A DNA stretch of 64,000 nucleotides from Bacteriovoracaceae bacterium UBA6261 (GTDB lineage Bacteria; Bdellovibrionota; Bacteriovoracia; Bacteriovoracales; Bacteriovoracaceae), in the NCBI GenBank assembly GCA_002440825.1, contig DJVH01000096.1, forward strand, positions 5,674 to 69,673. The letters are read 5' to 3'. Each line of letters begins with the position of its first letter. Positions within the stretch are counted from its first letter, which is position 1. Below are positions 45,204 to 53,245 of the stretch, piece by piece. Made by a program: the position numbers and the translations under genes. Below the pieces are notes generated by a model that had not been told where the DNA came from, did not search any database, and worked only from the letters and a program-made list of their open reading frames with translations.

Positions 45204-45232
45204 CAAAAAAAAAAGCCCTCAAAAGAGGGCTT
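45204..45232 (-). terminator. Intrinsic terminator after the secreted unknown protein
   Basis: Stem AAGCCCTC / GAGGGCTT (45213-45220 with 45225-45232) and a 4-base loop, followed on the minus strand by nine or more T. It ends the gene at 45260-46927. It stands 19 bases ahead of the transporter start, so the transporter probably has its own promoter or relies on readthrough. Confidence 0.9.
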
Positions 45233-45259
45233 GATTTGCGAACTTTGCTCTTTAAAAAA

Positions 45260-46927
45260 TTATCTCACAAATAATGTTAAACCATTAGTTAAAATTCGTG
45301 TACCGCGGGCTTCATTTAAAATTCTCATGGCATTGCCCACATCGGCAGAGTTCTTTAAGTTTGGAAACAGTCTTCCGTAACCTTCAGCAGATGTGTTCCA
45401 TCCTGTCGCACGGCCAAAAAGATAATTTCTAAAACTTGTCTTTTTACCTTTAAAGGTCAGTTCGAGAACGTCGCTTCCGGGTTTTATTTCTCTCATTGAA
45501 GCGTATTGTGGAGTTTTCTTAAGCGCTGTGATGTCCTCGTTTCCTGCAAAAACCGTTGGCAGTAAATTCTTCAGATCGCGAGGAGGGTTTTCGTAAAATC
45601 CTTTCAGGTCGACAACAAGCTCGTCTCCACTGAGAGCTCCATTGATTCTCGTTTTACCTGAGACACCTGCACCGTAAGGACCTGTCAGCTTTTTGATGTT
45701 CATCACACCTGCTTCAACTTGCTCTTTTCTGGCAAGGAAAACTTCAGGGTCGATCTGAGCAATGTAGTGCCCGTCGTTGTTCTTGATGTTCTTCCATGTT
45801 TCTTCTAAGAACAATCCCGATCTGTGAAGATGGTAGTAGGCGAGTGTCATCCACGATTTTCCATTTGCGGTCAACGTGTAGAGGTTTTTGTATTTTTTGA
45901 TTGTTGCTGTTCTTTGGGCGCGCGAAACGCCTTTCAGGTAAACATTGTCTTCGCCTGGAAGAGCATCAAAAAGAGCAGATTCAGCGACGCCTACACCGTA
46001 CATTCTGCCGATTTCTCTCTTGAGAGCAAGGTGGCCGTTCCAGTTGTAAGCAGCGAGAGTGGCAATATTGTACATGCGTCTTTGAATTCTTGAGAGAGCA
46101 GAGAATCGTTCAGCTTCTCCCATCACTTTGAATCTGTCGTAATCATCGTAGTTGCCGTTGAATGCCTTTTCACCAAAGCGGATTTTTGCATCAAAAACTA
46201 CAGGAGTTTCTTCACCATTTTTTTGAACATTGGTCATCTTCAAGGCTTCAATTCTCTGAGAAGATTTTTTCAAGGCCGGATAAACTTCACTGGCTAAAAA
46301 AGCGATGAAATCTGATTCATAATGAAATTGTCTTCCGACAAGATCTTCAGTCGGCATTGAAAGATAAAGCATCTGAGCTTCAACATGAGACCCTGTTTCG
46401 TTGATTTTGACCTGCTCGGCAACATTCTTAAGAGTTGCAAGCAAAGCCTGTTGAGTTGTCGCTACCTGGTGAACCATCGGAGTCATTCTCCAGATAATTC
46501 CTTTCATCGGAAGCCAGGCTGCCATTCTCGCCACTGAAAACTTCAGATCGTTGGCGCTGGAAGGGATTTGATCGTATTTAGCATCATAGCTTCTGATGAT
46601 GTCGTAAAACTCTGCACCAGTATTCGCTTTGATAATTTTATTTCTGAATTCTATGTATTCTTTTGAAAGCATGTCTTCAGTCGCAACCAGGGCGGTTCCG
46701 GCCGGACGACGTTTTGATTCTGCTTTAAAGTTCTCTGCCAAAGCGATAATTTCTTTGTCAGAAAGAAAGCCGAGTTCTGCTTCTGAAGGAGCAGGAATAT
46801 TTTGAGCAGGCACATTTGAATTGTCCTTAAAGACAAATTTCTTTGGGGCCGCATAAGAGGAAAAATTGATCAGCATGAGAGCAGCGAAGGTGAGAGCGGG
46901 CAGATGGCGAGATTTTTTTATGGTCAT
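45260..46927 (-). CDS. Secreted protein of unknown family (555 residues)
   Basis: Signal peptide at residues 1-27 (HLPALTFAALMLINFSSYAA). The mature part is alpha-helical with few Cys, no lipobox and no transmembrane segment. Recurring polar helices (ARMAAWLPMKGIIWRMTPMV, RIQRRMYNIATLAAYNWNGH, SWMTLAYYHLHRSGLFLEET) give no recognisable catalytic motif. A basic C-terminal part with FRNYLFGRATGWNTSAEGYG follows. Expression is probably strong: a good terminator follows, and TTCCTCC complement (GGAGG) precedes the ATG. I do not recognise the family. Confidence 0.8.
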   Translation of the reverse strand: MTIKKSRHLPALTFAALMLINFSSYAAPKKFVFKDNSNVPAQNIPAPSEAELGFLSDKEIIALAENFKAESKRRPAGTALVATEDMLSKEYIEFRNKIIKANTGAEFYDIIRSYDAKYDQIPSSANDLKFSVARMAAWLPMKGIIWRMTPMVHQVATTQQALLATLKNVAEQVKINETGSHVEAQMLYLSMPTEDLVGRQFHYESDFIAFLASEVYPALKKSSQRIEALKMTNVQKNGEETPVVFDAKIRFGEKAFNGNYDDYDRFKVMGEAERFSALSRIQRRMYNIATLAAYNWNGHLALKREIGRMYGVGVAESALFDALPGEDNVYLKGVSRAQRTATIKKYKNLYTLTANGKSWMTLAYYHLHRSGLFLEETWKNIKNNDGHYIAQIDPEVFLARKEQVEAGVMNIKKLTGPYGAGVSGKTRINGALSGDELVVDLKGFYENPPRDLKNLLPTVFAGNEDITALKKTPQYASMREIKPGSDVLELTFKGKKTSFRNYLFGRATGWNTSAEGYGRLFPNLKNSADVGNAMRILNEARGTRILTNGLTLFVR

Positions 46928-47064
46928 TTTTCCTCCTGAAAGATTTAAGTCTCCGCTAGAATATTGATCTAGAATATTAATCTAAATTTGTTTTGTAAAT
47001 GTGGCCAAGTTTACCGTAAGCTTTTAAATGGGTTTTACCTCTTAAATTTGCTAGTCTGGACGAG

Positions 47065-47886
47065 ATGAAAATTTTAAACCACCCGCTGTTTATTATCGCT
47101 ATCGTTGTCTGCATTATCGCAGAGTATTTTTATTCGAAAAAAAAGGGCATCAGCAATTTCGCTTTTCCCGAAACCGTCACAAGTATTGCTCTCATTTCCA
47201 TTGATAAAATTTTAGGCCTGTTAACAGGTTCAGATGGCGGACCAATGGTTAAGTGGTTGTGGGCCCATCGTTTTTTTGATCTGCCGCTGGAAAAACCATG
47301 GACTCTGGTGGCCACTTTTATCGCAGCAGAATTTCTGTATTACTGGAATCACTGGTACAACCATCACGTAAATATCGGCTGGGCCACACATATCATGCAC
47401 CATTCACCGACCAGGTATAATTTAACTTTGGGATACAGATTAGGCATTACCCGACTTTTTTCGTTGGGTTGGCTGATTTTTCTGCCGCTGATTCTTTTTG
47501 GATTTCGTCCCGAAGATATTGCTCAATGTATCGGGATTATTTTTCTCTACCAGTTTTTCATTCACACTGAACTGGTGCCGAAGCTGGGATGGCTTGATCT
47601 CTTTTTCAACACGCCTTCGGCCCACAGAGTCCATCACAGCGGAAATCCACATGAATACAATAAAAATCTCGGGGGACTGACGCTTGTCTTCGATCATCTT
47701 TTTGGAACTTTTGGACGTGAAAGTGAAGAGGGAATCAAACGCTATGGCATTGCACGAGTCATGAAAAAGAAAAGTCTCTGGTTTGAAATCACAGCTCATT
47801 GGCGGGTTGTGATTCACCGTTTTCTTCATGCGAATACTATAAAAGGAAAATGTCTGGCCCTGTTTGGACGTCCGGCCAAGCTTTAA
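47065..47886 (+). CDS. Sterol desaturase / fatty acid hydroxylase superfamily protein
   Basis: A 273-residue integral membrane di-iron enzyme. The histidine clusters are NHWYNHH and HIMHHSPTRYN near residue 100-118, and AHRVHHSGNPHEYNKN near 190, as in the hydroxylase superfamily that includes sterol C4/C5 enzymes and sphingoid C4 hydroxylase. Hydrophobic helices are at about 5-20, 95-115 and 130-175. It would hydroxylate or desaturate a lipid chain. It stands near the lipid-type operon at 49044-64000 but is a separate unit; its last 4 bases overlap the convergent sulfotransferase gene. Confidence 0.92.
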   Translation: MKILNHPLFIIAIVVCIIAEYFYSKKKGISNFAFPETVTSIALISIDKILGLLTGSDGGPMVKWLWAHRFFDLPLEKPWTLVATFIAAEFLYYWNHWYNHHVNIGWATHIMHHSPTRYNLTLGYRLGITRLFSLGWLIFLPLILFGFRPEDIAQCIGIIFLYQFFIHTELVPKLGWLDLFFNTPSAHRVHHSGNPHEYNKNLGGLTLVFDHLFGTFGRESEEGIKRYGIARVMKKKSLWFEITAHWRVVIHRFLHANTIKGKCLALFGRPAKL

Positions 47887-48962
47887 ATATAGCCCAGCTT
47901 CTGCAATGTCTCTCTGGTAATGTCCTCGATGATATCATAATCTTTGTAATGATTCTTGTGATGAGTGACACCGATGATTCCGAACTCATGCTTGTATTTT
48001 GCATTGTCAGCAGCAGGGTAATTCATCTCACAAAAATCAAAAAGTTTTCTCATCGATTCTTCTGGTTTGGCAAGAATATCTTCGTAGCGAATTTCCATAT
48101 AATGTTTTAAATCGGGAGCTGTTTCATGAACCAGCTTGATCGAGTCCTGCCAGATGTGAGCAGTTGTTCTGATATCTTCATCGCCATATTTTTCAATGAG
48201 AGATTTCAGCGATTTCACTCTCGGATAGGGAACAATATAAGTGACCCATGGATGCTTAATTTTTTTAATTTGATTGTTCGTCAAGTGATAAAGTTTCTTC
48301 AAGGAATTGGCAGCAGGCCGCGAGTCGCGGACGATATGGATGAAATGCGCATCGGGAAAAAGATCCTGAACCATTCTGAGTTCCGTCTGCATCACCGGAT
48401 ACTTGCAGATGAAACGCTTTGGATGTTCCTTCGTCGCTCCGAAAGTAAAAAGAATTTTTCTGATGTCGTTGGTAATCTCCTGAATTTTTTCCGGAGAAAA
48501 ATCCTTAAGTCTTTTTTCTTCCCAGTAAAGTGAATCGACATCGCGGCCAATCCATTTTCCCCACAGAAGCGCAGGTTCTGAAGGACTGCCGAAGTCCGTT
48601 TCAATCGAATCGGCAAGAAAACGTTCGCCGCTGGCATTGAGATTGTATTTTTTTCTGAGCCATTCAATCGTGCAAATGGCCTCAGGACATGCATTGATGG
48701 AATTGGTAATAAAGGCCGCGTCCTCGTGAGCGCAGAGTAGATTATAAAGCATGGAAGTGCCTGAGCGCGGCAATCCCACAATGAAAACCGGCCGATCGAT
48801 TTTAATGTCAGAAAGATCAAGATTGAATTTCACTTTTTCAATAGTCTTCAAAACTTTGTCTTCAATCCATGAGGAAGGAAGAGGAATGAAAAATTGATTT
48901 TCAAATTTTTCTTTAAAGAGGAGTTTCGACCACCAGTTTGCGTATTGATTTTTATGTTCCAT
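47883..48962 (-). CDS. Sulfotransferase family protein
   Basis: A 359-residue enzyme, start ATG 48962 (MEHKNQYANWW); a TTG at 48986 is an alternative. Residue about 68 begins the 5'-phosphosulfate loop VFIVGLPRSGTSMLYNLL, and the 3'-phosphate site is HFIHIVRDSRPAANS near residue 210. The end matches sulfotransferase family 3-type proteins. It moves sulfate from PAPS to a hydroxyl or amine of a lipid, glycan or amino acid. Both starts lack a strong ribosome site. It is divergent from the long operon by 81 bases. Confidence 0.9.
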   Translation of the reverse strand: MEHKNQYANWWSKLLFKEKFENQFFIPLPSSWIEDKVLKTIEKVKFNLDLSDIKIDRPVFIVGLPRSGTSMLYNLLCAHEDAAFITNSINACPEAICTIEWLRKKYNLNASGERFLADSIETDFGSPSEPALLWGKWIGRDVDSLYWEEKRLKDFSPEKIQEITNDIRKILFTFGATKEHPKRFICKYPVMQTELRMVQDLFPDAHFIHIVRDSRPAANSLKKLYHLTNNQIKKIKHPWVTYIVPYPRVKSLKSLIEKYGDEDIRTTAHIWQDSIKLVHETAPDLKHYMEIRYEDILAKPEESMRKLFDFCEMNYPAADNAKYKHEFGIIGVTHHKNHYKDYDIIEDITRETLQKLGYI

Positions 48963-49043
48963 ATGGGCTTTAATTGTAGCAGACAAATTTTTTTACTCAA
49001 TCCGCCGAGTGTAATGCTCAGGTTTTTTCATTGGAGGAAAAAC

Positions 49044-49841
49044 GTGGAAACTGGCCGGCTTCAGGAAATCATTCGCAAACTTACCGAAGAAGGCGAAAGC
49101 ATCAGCGATACACTCGAATTTTCCTTAAAAGATTCCACTCAGCATCTCTCCCCGGAACGAATCAACGCCTGGAAAGGTTTGCTTAGTTCGGCCGCCTCAG
49201 CCGAACAATCTGAAGAAATGGTCATTGATCCTGTTCTTCGCGCCTTTTCTGATAATCCTCTTCTTCAGCGTTATCTTAAAACGCATATGCGGGACGAACA
49301 AAGACATCAGCTTCATCTGAAAGAATATGTAAAAACGAGTTTTGATTTTATTAAAAAGAAAAAAACGCTCACAGATATTATTATCTACAAGGGCATTTTT
49401 TCAGGCGTCAAACAATTTTCTGACAAAAGACCTTTGCCGATTATCACTGCCATTCTTTTTTATGAATGGTTTGCTGAAGAATTTTATTCTGAACTCATGG
49501 CCCAGGCGGAACAGGATAAACTTCACAACCTGAAAAAACTTTTTGAAAGAATAGAAAGAGATGAATTGCGCCATCGCGCAGGGATAAAGGCCCTGCTGGC
49601 CCTCTGGAAAAAAGAAGGCAAAAAAATCGATCGCACCGATTATCTGCTGACACAGATTCTTCTGGGAGTAACTCGACTTGATGTGAATACTGCCAGCTGG
49701 GCCTTCTACAATAAAACACTTCGCGCGAACCTCACGGCCCTTGGACTGAATACAGAGAAGATTTATGCGCGCTCGAAAGCGTACGCTGATAAGGCCTTGC
49801 GTGAACTTGAAAGTCAGATCGAAACAGCTGAGACGGTGTAA
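49044..49841 (+). CDS. Ferritin-like di-iron protein, first gene of the long operon
   Basis: A 265-residue helical protein starting at GTG 49044, fixed by GGAGG at 49033-49037. Two EXXH motifs are present: DEQRHQLHL (about residue 96) and ERDELRHRAG (about 173), with the extra Glu in YEWFAEEFYSEL between, a ferritin-like di-iron ligand set. Possible roles include oxygen-dependent oxidation of a lipid or amine, like AurF-type or desaturase-type enzymes. No recognised substrate. Its stop overlaps the next start as TAATG, so the operon's genes are tightly coupled from here on. Confidence 0.75.
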   Translation: METGRLQEIIRKLTEEGESISDTLEFSLKDSTQHLSPERINAWKGLLSSAASAEQSEEMVIDPVLRAFSDNPLLQRYLKTHMRDEQRHQLHLKEYVKTSFDFIKKKKTLTDIIIYKGIFSGVKQFSDKRPLPIITAILFYEWFAEEFYSELMAQAEQDKLHNLKKLFERIERDELRHRAGIKALLALWKKEGKKIDRTDYLLTQILLGVTRLDVNTASWAFYNKTLRANLTALGLNTEKIYARSKAYADKALRELESQIETAETV

Positions 49842-51289
49842 TGAAAAGTTTTCATCCAGAACTGAATCAAATTTCAATTCAACAGTCAAAAGCGGGGAGG
49901 CTTCCGCACGGTTTGCGAGATGAAATTGATGAAGCCGGCAAACTCGCCGTGGATCTTTTTAAAAGTATCGACACAGAAACGATTCTTGCCATTGACCAGG
50001 CCGATATCGAAACACAACCTGAATTGATTCTTCGCCACGCCAGAGAGTTTTCTTCGCGCGGTCTGTATTCCAGATGGCTTCCGGCGTTTGTCGGAGGCGG
50101 CGGCGGTCATCCTCTGGCCTTCTTTGGTCTTAATCTCGAAATGGGGTCCCGTTGCCTCGCTTTATCCAATTTACTTGGACCGCACTATGTGGCCCTGGGA
50201 CTCGTTTCGGCCACGCAATCTTTTCATGTATTAAAAAAAATCACAGCAGAGATCAATGAAGCCCAAGCGCGCGGCGATCTGTGTACTGCGGCCCTGGCGG
50301 TCACTGAACCAGCGGCCGGAAGTGATATGGAAGATGTGGAATTGATCGAAAAGGCCAGTGTCTGTACCAAAGCTGAAAAAGTTAACGGCGGCTATAAAAT
50401 TTCAGGACAAAAAATATTTATTTCCAATTCATCTTTTTCCACCTGGATTGTCGGATCAGCTTTTGCAGATATAAAAAAACCTCTCGACTCTCTCATCATC
50501 TTTGCCGTGAAGACGAAGGCAACAGGTCTCAATATCGGAAGAACTGAAAAGAAACTGGGGCAAAATGCAAGTCCAGCGAGTGTTTTGTTTTTTGACAATG
50601 TTTTCGTTTCAGATGAGGATATTTGTTTTGCTCCTTCTCAATTTGAAAACAAAACTGATTATTTAAAAAGTGCAGAGCTTCTGTTGAATGATCTTCTTTC
50701 CTTATCAAGGGCCGGAGTAGGCTGCCTGGCGGCTGGTGCCCAAAAGAGAATTCTCGAACTTGTTATCAGCAAATCAAAAAAGACCAGTGAATGGGAACAG
50801 GCTGTCGTGGCCAAAATTGCGCGCAACTTTGTTGTCTCAAAAACGATTGCCTGGGAAGGCCATATAGAATGTTATTCAAGAGGTCCTTACAAAGATTTGC
50901 AGAAAGAAAGCGTCTATCGCTTTTTAAAATTTTGTCCGGCCCCGCTTCAAAAACTTTTGATTGCTCCGTTGCTGACCAAGTCAACTTACCTTCCGGCACT
51001 AAGAAAGAAACGAAGAGAGTCTCTTTCCCTTTCAGAAGAAAAATTGATATTTGGCTGGGGCTCACTGACTAAAGAATTCTGCAGTGAAAGAGCAATGGAG
51101 AGTGCAAGACTCGCTCTTGAACTTATCGGCTATGATGGCAGTCTTGAATCCCGCGAACTCGACAAAATTCTTCGCGATTTAAAATTACTGGAAATTTATG
51201 AAGGGACAAATGAATTAAACCTTCTCATGATTTATAAAAATTTTATCGGCGACAATAATTCTGCCGTCTCCATTTTTAAGGACGAATAG
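49841..51289 (+). CDS. Acyl-CoA dehydrogenase
   Basis: A 482-residue flavoenzyme. The middle domain shows AALAVTEPAAGSDMEDVE and SGQKIFISNSSFSTWIVGSA (FAD/substrate contacts). The C-terminal domain ends with LLEIYEGTNELNLLMI, where Glu of YEGT is the catalytic base of many family members. Length is longer than the usual 380, with a C-terminal extension of about 60-80 residues that may be part of the second gene's partner fold. The next gene encodes an isolated acyl-CoA dehydrogenase C-terminal domain, suggesting a heteromeric enzyme. It oxidises an acyl thioester or amide chain; the substrate is unknown. Confidence 0.9.
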   Translation: MKSFHPELNQISIQQSKAGRLPHGLRDEIDEAGKLAVDLFKSIDTETILAIDQADIETQPELILRHAREFSSRGLYSRWLPAFVGGGGGHPLAFFGLNLEMGSRCLALSNLLGPHYVALGLVSATQSFHVLKKITAEINEAQARGDLCTAALAVTEPAAGSDMEDVELIEKASVCTKAEKVNGGYKISGQKIFISNSSFSTWIVGSAFADIKKPLDSLIIFAVKTKATGLNIGRTEKKLGQNASPASVLFFDNVFVSDEDICFAPSQFENKTDYLKSAELLLNDLLSLSRAGVGCLAAGAQKRILELVISKSKKTSEWEQAVVAKIARNFVVSKTIAWEGHIECYSRGPYKDLQKESVYRFLKFCPAPLQKLLIAPLLTKSTYLPALRKKRRESLSLSEEKLIFGWGSLTKEFCSERAMESARLALELIGYDGSLESRELDKILRDLKLLEIYEGTNELNLLMIYKNFIGDNNSAVSIFKDE

Positions 51290-51291
51290 CC

Positions 51292-51891
51292 ATGATGGAT
51301 AAAGAAACAAAAAACTGGCTTCAGACCGTCTTTAAAAAAGAAGAATTGTCGAAAACGGAAATCAATTCACTGGCCCAGGAACTATTGCAGACCCATGAGT
51401 CACTTTCAGTCGAATTGTATTACGAACTGGCAAAATGTAATGCCGATGCTGCTCTTCACGTTCTGACGATGGCTTCTCAGATGAAAGCACAAAATGAAAA
51501 ACAGCATTTATCAGAAAGAGCGGCCGTAGCAGCGGGACTTTTGAAGAAAGCTTATGATCTGGCCTTTCTTTACGCCGGTGAGAGATCCCAGGGGGGCAAG
51601 CTGATTGTGGACTGGTCTCTAGTTCAGAAAATGCTGGCAGAGATTTATTTAAAAGTTGAACTTCATGAAAAACTGATTAGAAGTGATTTATCTCCCGCCA
51701 TTGCATTGGCGATTTTGCAGGAATGCGACGGACTCGTCAGTCAATGTATGCAGGTGATGGGAGGAGCGGGCTATACGGAAGATTATATTGTAGAAAAGCT
51801 CTTCAGACAGATTCATCAGCTTAAAAATTCGCCGGTCCCTTTTGCTCAGGCAGTGATGCAATTTTATAAAAGGGAAGTGTTGCATTTATGA
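51292..51891 (+). CDS. Stand-alone acyl-CoA dehydrogenase C-terminal-type subunit
   Basis: A 199-residue protein starting 3 bases after the dehydrogenase stop. It resembles only the helical C-terminal domain of the family: YDLAFLYAGERSQGGKLIVD, LVQKMLAEIYLKVELHEKLI and CMQVMGGAGYTEDYIVEKLF. The catalytic YEGT is missing (QIHQLKNSPV at that place), and there is no N-terminal or beta domain. It probably pairs with the preceding enzyme, as in the heterotetrameric FadE pairs of steroid breakdown in mycobacteria. It overlaps the next gene by 4 bases. Confidence 0.8.
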   Translation: MMDKETKNWLQTVFKKEELSKTEINSLAQELLQTHESLSVELYYELAKCNADAALHVLTMASQMKAQNEKQHLSERAAVAAGLLKKAYDLAFLYAGERSQGGKLIVDWSLVQKMLAEIYLKVELHEKLIRSDLSPAIALAILQECDGLVSQCMQVMGGAGYTEDYIVEKLFRQIHQLKNSPVPFAQAVMQFYKREVLHL

Positions 51892-53243
51892 TTCTTAAAA
51901 ATGACATTCAACGTTTTATGATTGACTGCTATCTTCTTTCAGCTGAGCAGTTAAAAGGAAAAGAAAAATGGCCTGGGGGGCAGGAAGAGATTCAAGCCTA
52001 TGTTTCGCTTGCAGCTGAAAATAAAATTTCTGCTTATCTTTATTTACAGCTTGAAAAGTTGAAGGCAGATGAAAACCTTCTCGAACCTCTTCGTAAAACT
52101 TACGAAGGAATCAAAGAGAGGAATACAAGACGCCTTGAAAAAGGACTTCCTGTTCTTTCGGAAATGCAGAGAAAGGGAATTGAAGTCATTATTTTAAAAG
52201 GCAATGCGATAGCTGAAGAAATGTATGGCGACATCGGTTATAAACCGATGAACGATATTGATATTCTCATTAAAAAAAATGACCTGGATAGAACGCTGGA
52301 AGTCTTCCATCAGTTTGCTCTTCTTTCGGCTGCTCCGCTGGATGACGATGTAAAAAAACAATCCAAAATGAGTCATCACGCTCCGCCTTTTTTCGATAAA
52401 AAAATGGACGTTTTTTTTGGAACTCACTGGGACATCGCCGCCCCGACCAGAGGACTTAAGATACCAGTAGCGGATTTCTGGAAAGGCAAAGAAGCCTTCA
52501 CTCTGAATGGACAGAACTTTTATCGTTTGTGTCCGCTTCATTTTGTTTTTCATCTGTGTGTTCATTTGAATGCGGCCAAAACAGGTTTGCGTGAAGTTGC
52601 CGACATCGTAAAAGTCATTCAACATCGTGGAGATGAAATCAGCAGTGAAAAATTAATCCAATTAGCAAGAAAAGCTGGAGCCGTTGAAGAAGTGTTCGAA
52701 GCTTTTTCTCTCGTGCAGGGATTGATTCGTTTTAAACTCGTTGAAGATGTCCTGGCAGAACTTAAACAGGATCTTTCGCGTTCGGTTCTCAATCGCATTG
52801 AAAGAAGATCAGCAAATCCCCTGAAGATTCTTCACTTACGCACCAATTATATTTCAAAGATTGAAAAAACATTTGCCTTCTTCATGATGAGCGAAGACCC
52901 GGTTGAGAAAACTTTTCTGCTCGGGAAAATGTGGAAATACTATTTATTTGTTCCTGTAGAGACGGCGCTCAAGCTGAATTACGAATTTCAGGAGGCTACG
53001 CTTTTGACCAAAGTAAAATCAGTCTTGATTGCTCCGGCAAAAATCAGCCGCGTCTTTATAAAAGACCTTGGGCCTTTTATTTTTATTTTTGTCACATTGA
53101 GACACCAATGGGTTCTGGCCAGATCTTACGTCGAATTTTTTAAGAAAAAATGGCAGGGCAAGAAAGTGAAACGGTTAAAGGATTTTGCCGCCGATTTAGG
53201 TCTCACAATCGATGAAATCAAAGACCTTCAGGCATTGGATTAA
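51888..53243 (+). CDS. Nucleotidyltransferase-like protein (NTP_transf_5 type)
   Basis: A 451-residue protein. The nucleotidyltransferase core is near residue 90-135: IEVIILKGNAIAEEMYGD followed by GYKPMNDIDILIKKND, with the Asp pair DID as the metal ligands. Members of this group occur in polysaccharide and natural-product gene clusters, with unknown transfer targets. The rest is helical with a basic C-terminus (KKKWQGKKVKRLKDFA). ATGA overlap with the upstream gene. It could attach a nucleotide to a lipid or a protein, or be a structural relative. Confidence 0.85.
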   Translation: MILKNDIQRFMIDCYLLSAEQLKGKEKWPGGQEEIQAYVSLAAENKISAYLYLQLEKLKADENLLEPLRKTYEGIKERNTRRLEKGLPVLSEMQRKGIEVIILKGNAIAEEMYGDIGYKPMNDIDILIKKNDLDRTLEVFHQFALLSAAPLDDDVKKQSKMSHHAPPFFDKKMDVFFGTHWDIAAPTRGLKIPVADFWKGKEAFTLNGQNFYRLCPLHFVFHLCVHLNAAKTGLREVADIVKVIQHRGDEISSEKLIQLARKAGAVEEVFEAFSLVQGLIRFKLVEDVLAELKQDLSRSVLNRIERRSANPLKILHLRTNYISKIEKTFAFFMMSEDPVEKTFLLGKMWKYYLFVPVETALKLNYEFQEATLLTKVKSVLIAPAKISRVFIKDLGPFIFIFVTLRHQWVLARSYVEFFKKKWQGKKVKRLKDFAADLGLTIDEIKDLQALD

Positions 53244-53245
53244 GA

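Noticed and set aside
48963..48986. TTG start extending the sulfotransferase
   Set aside because: No ribosome site and the extra residues are not part of the fold; kept only as an alternative.
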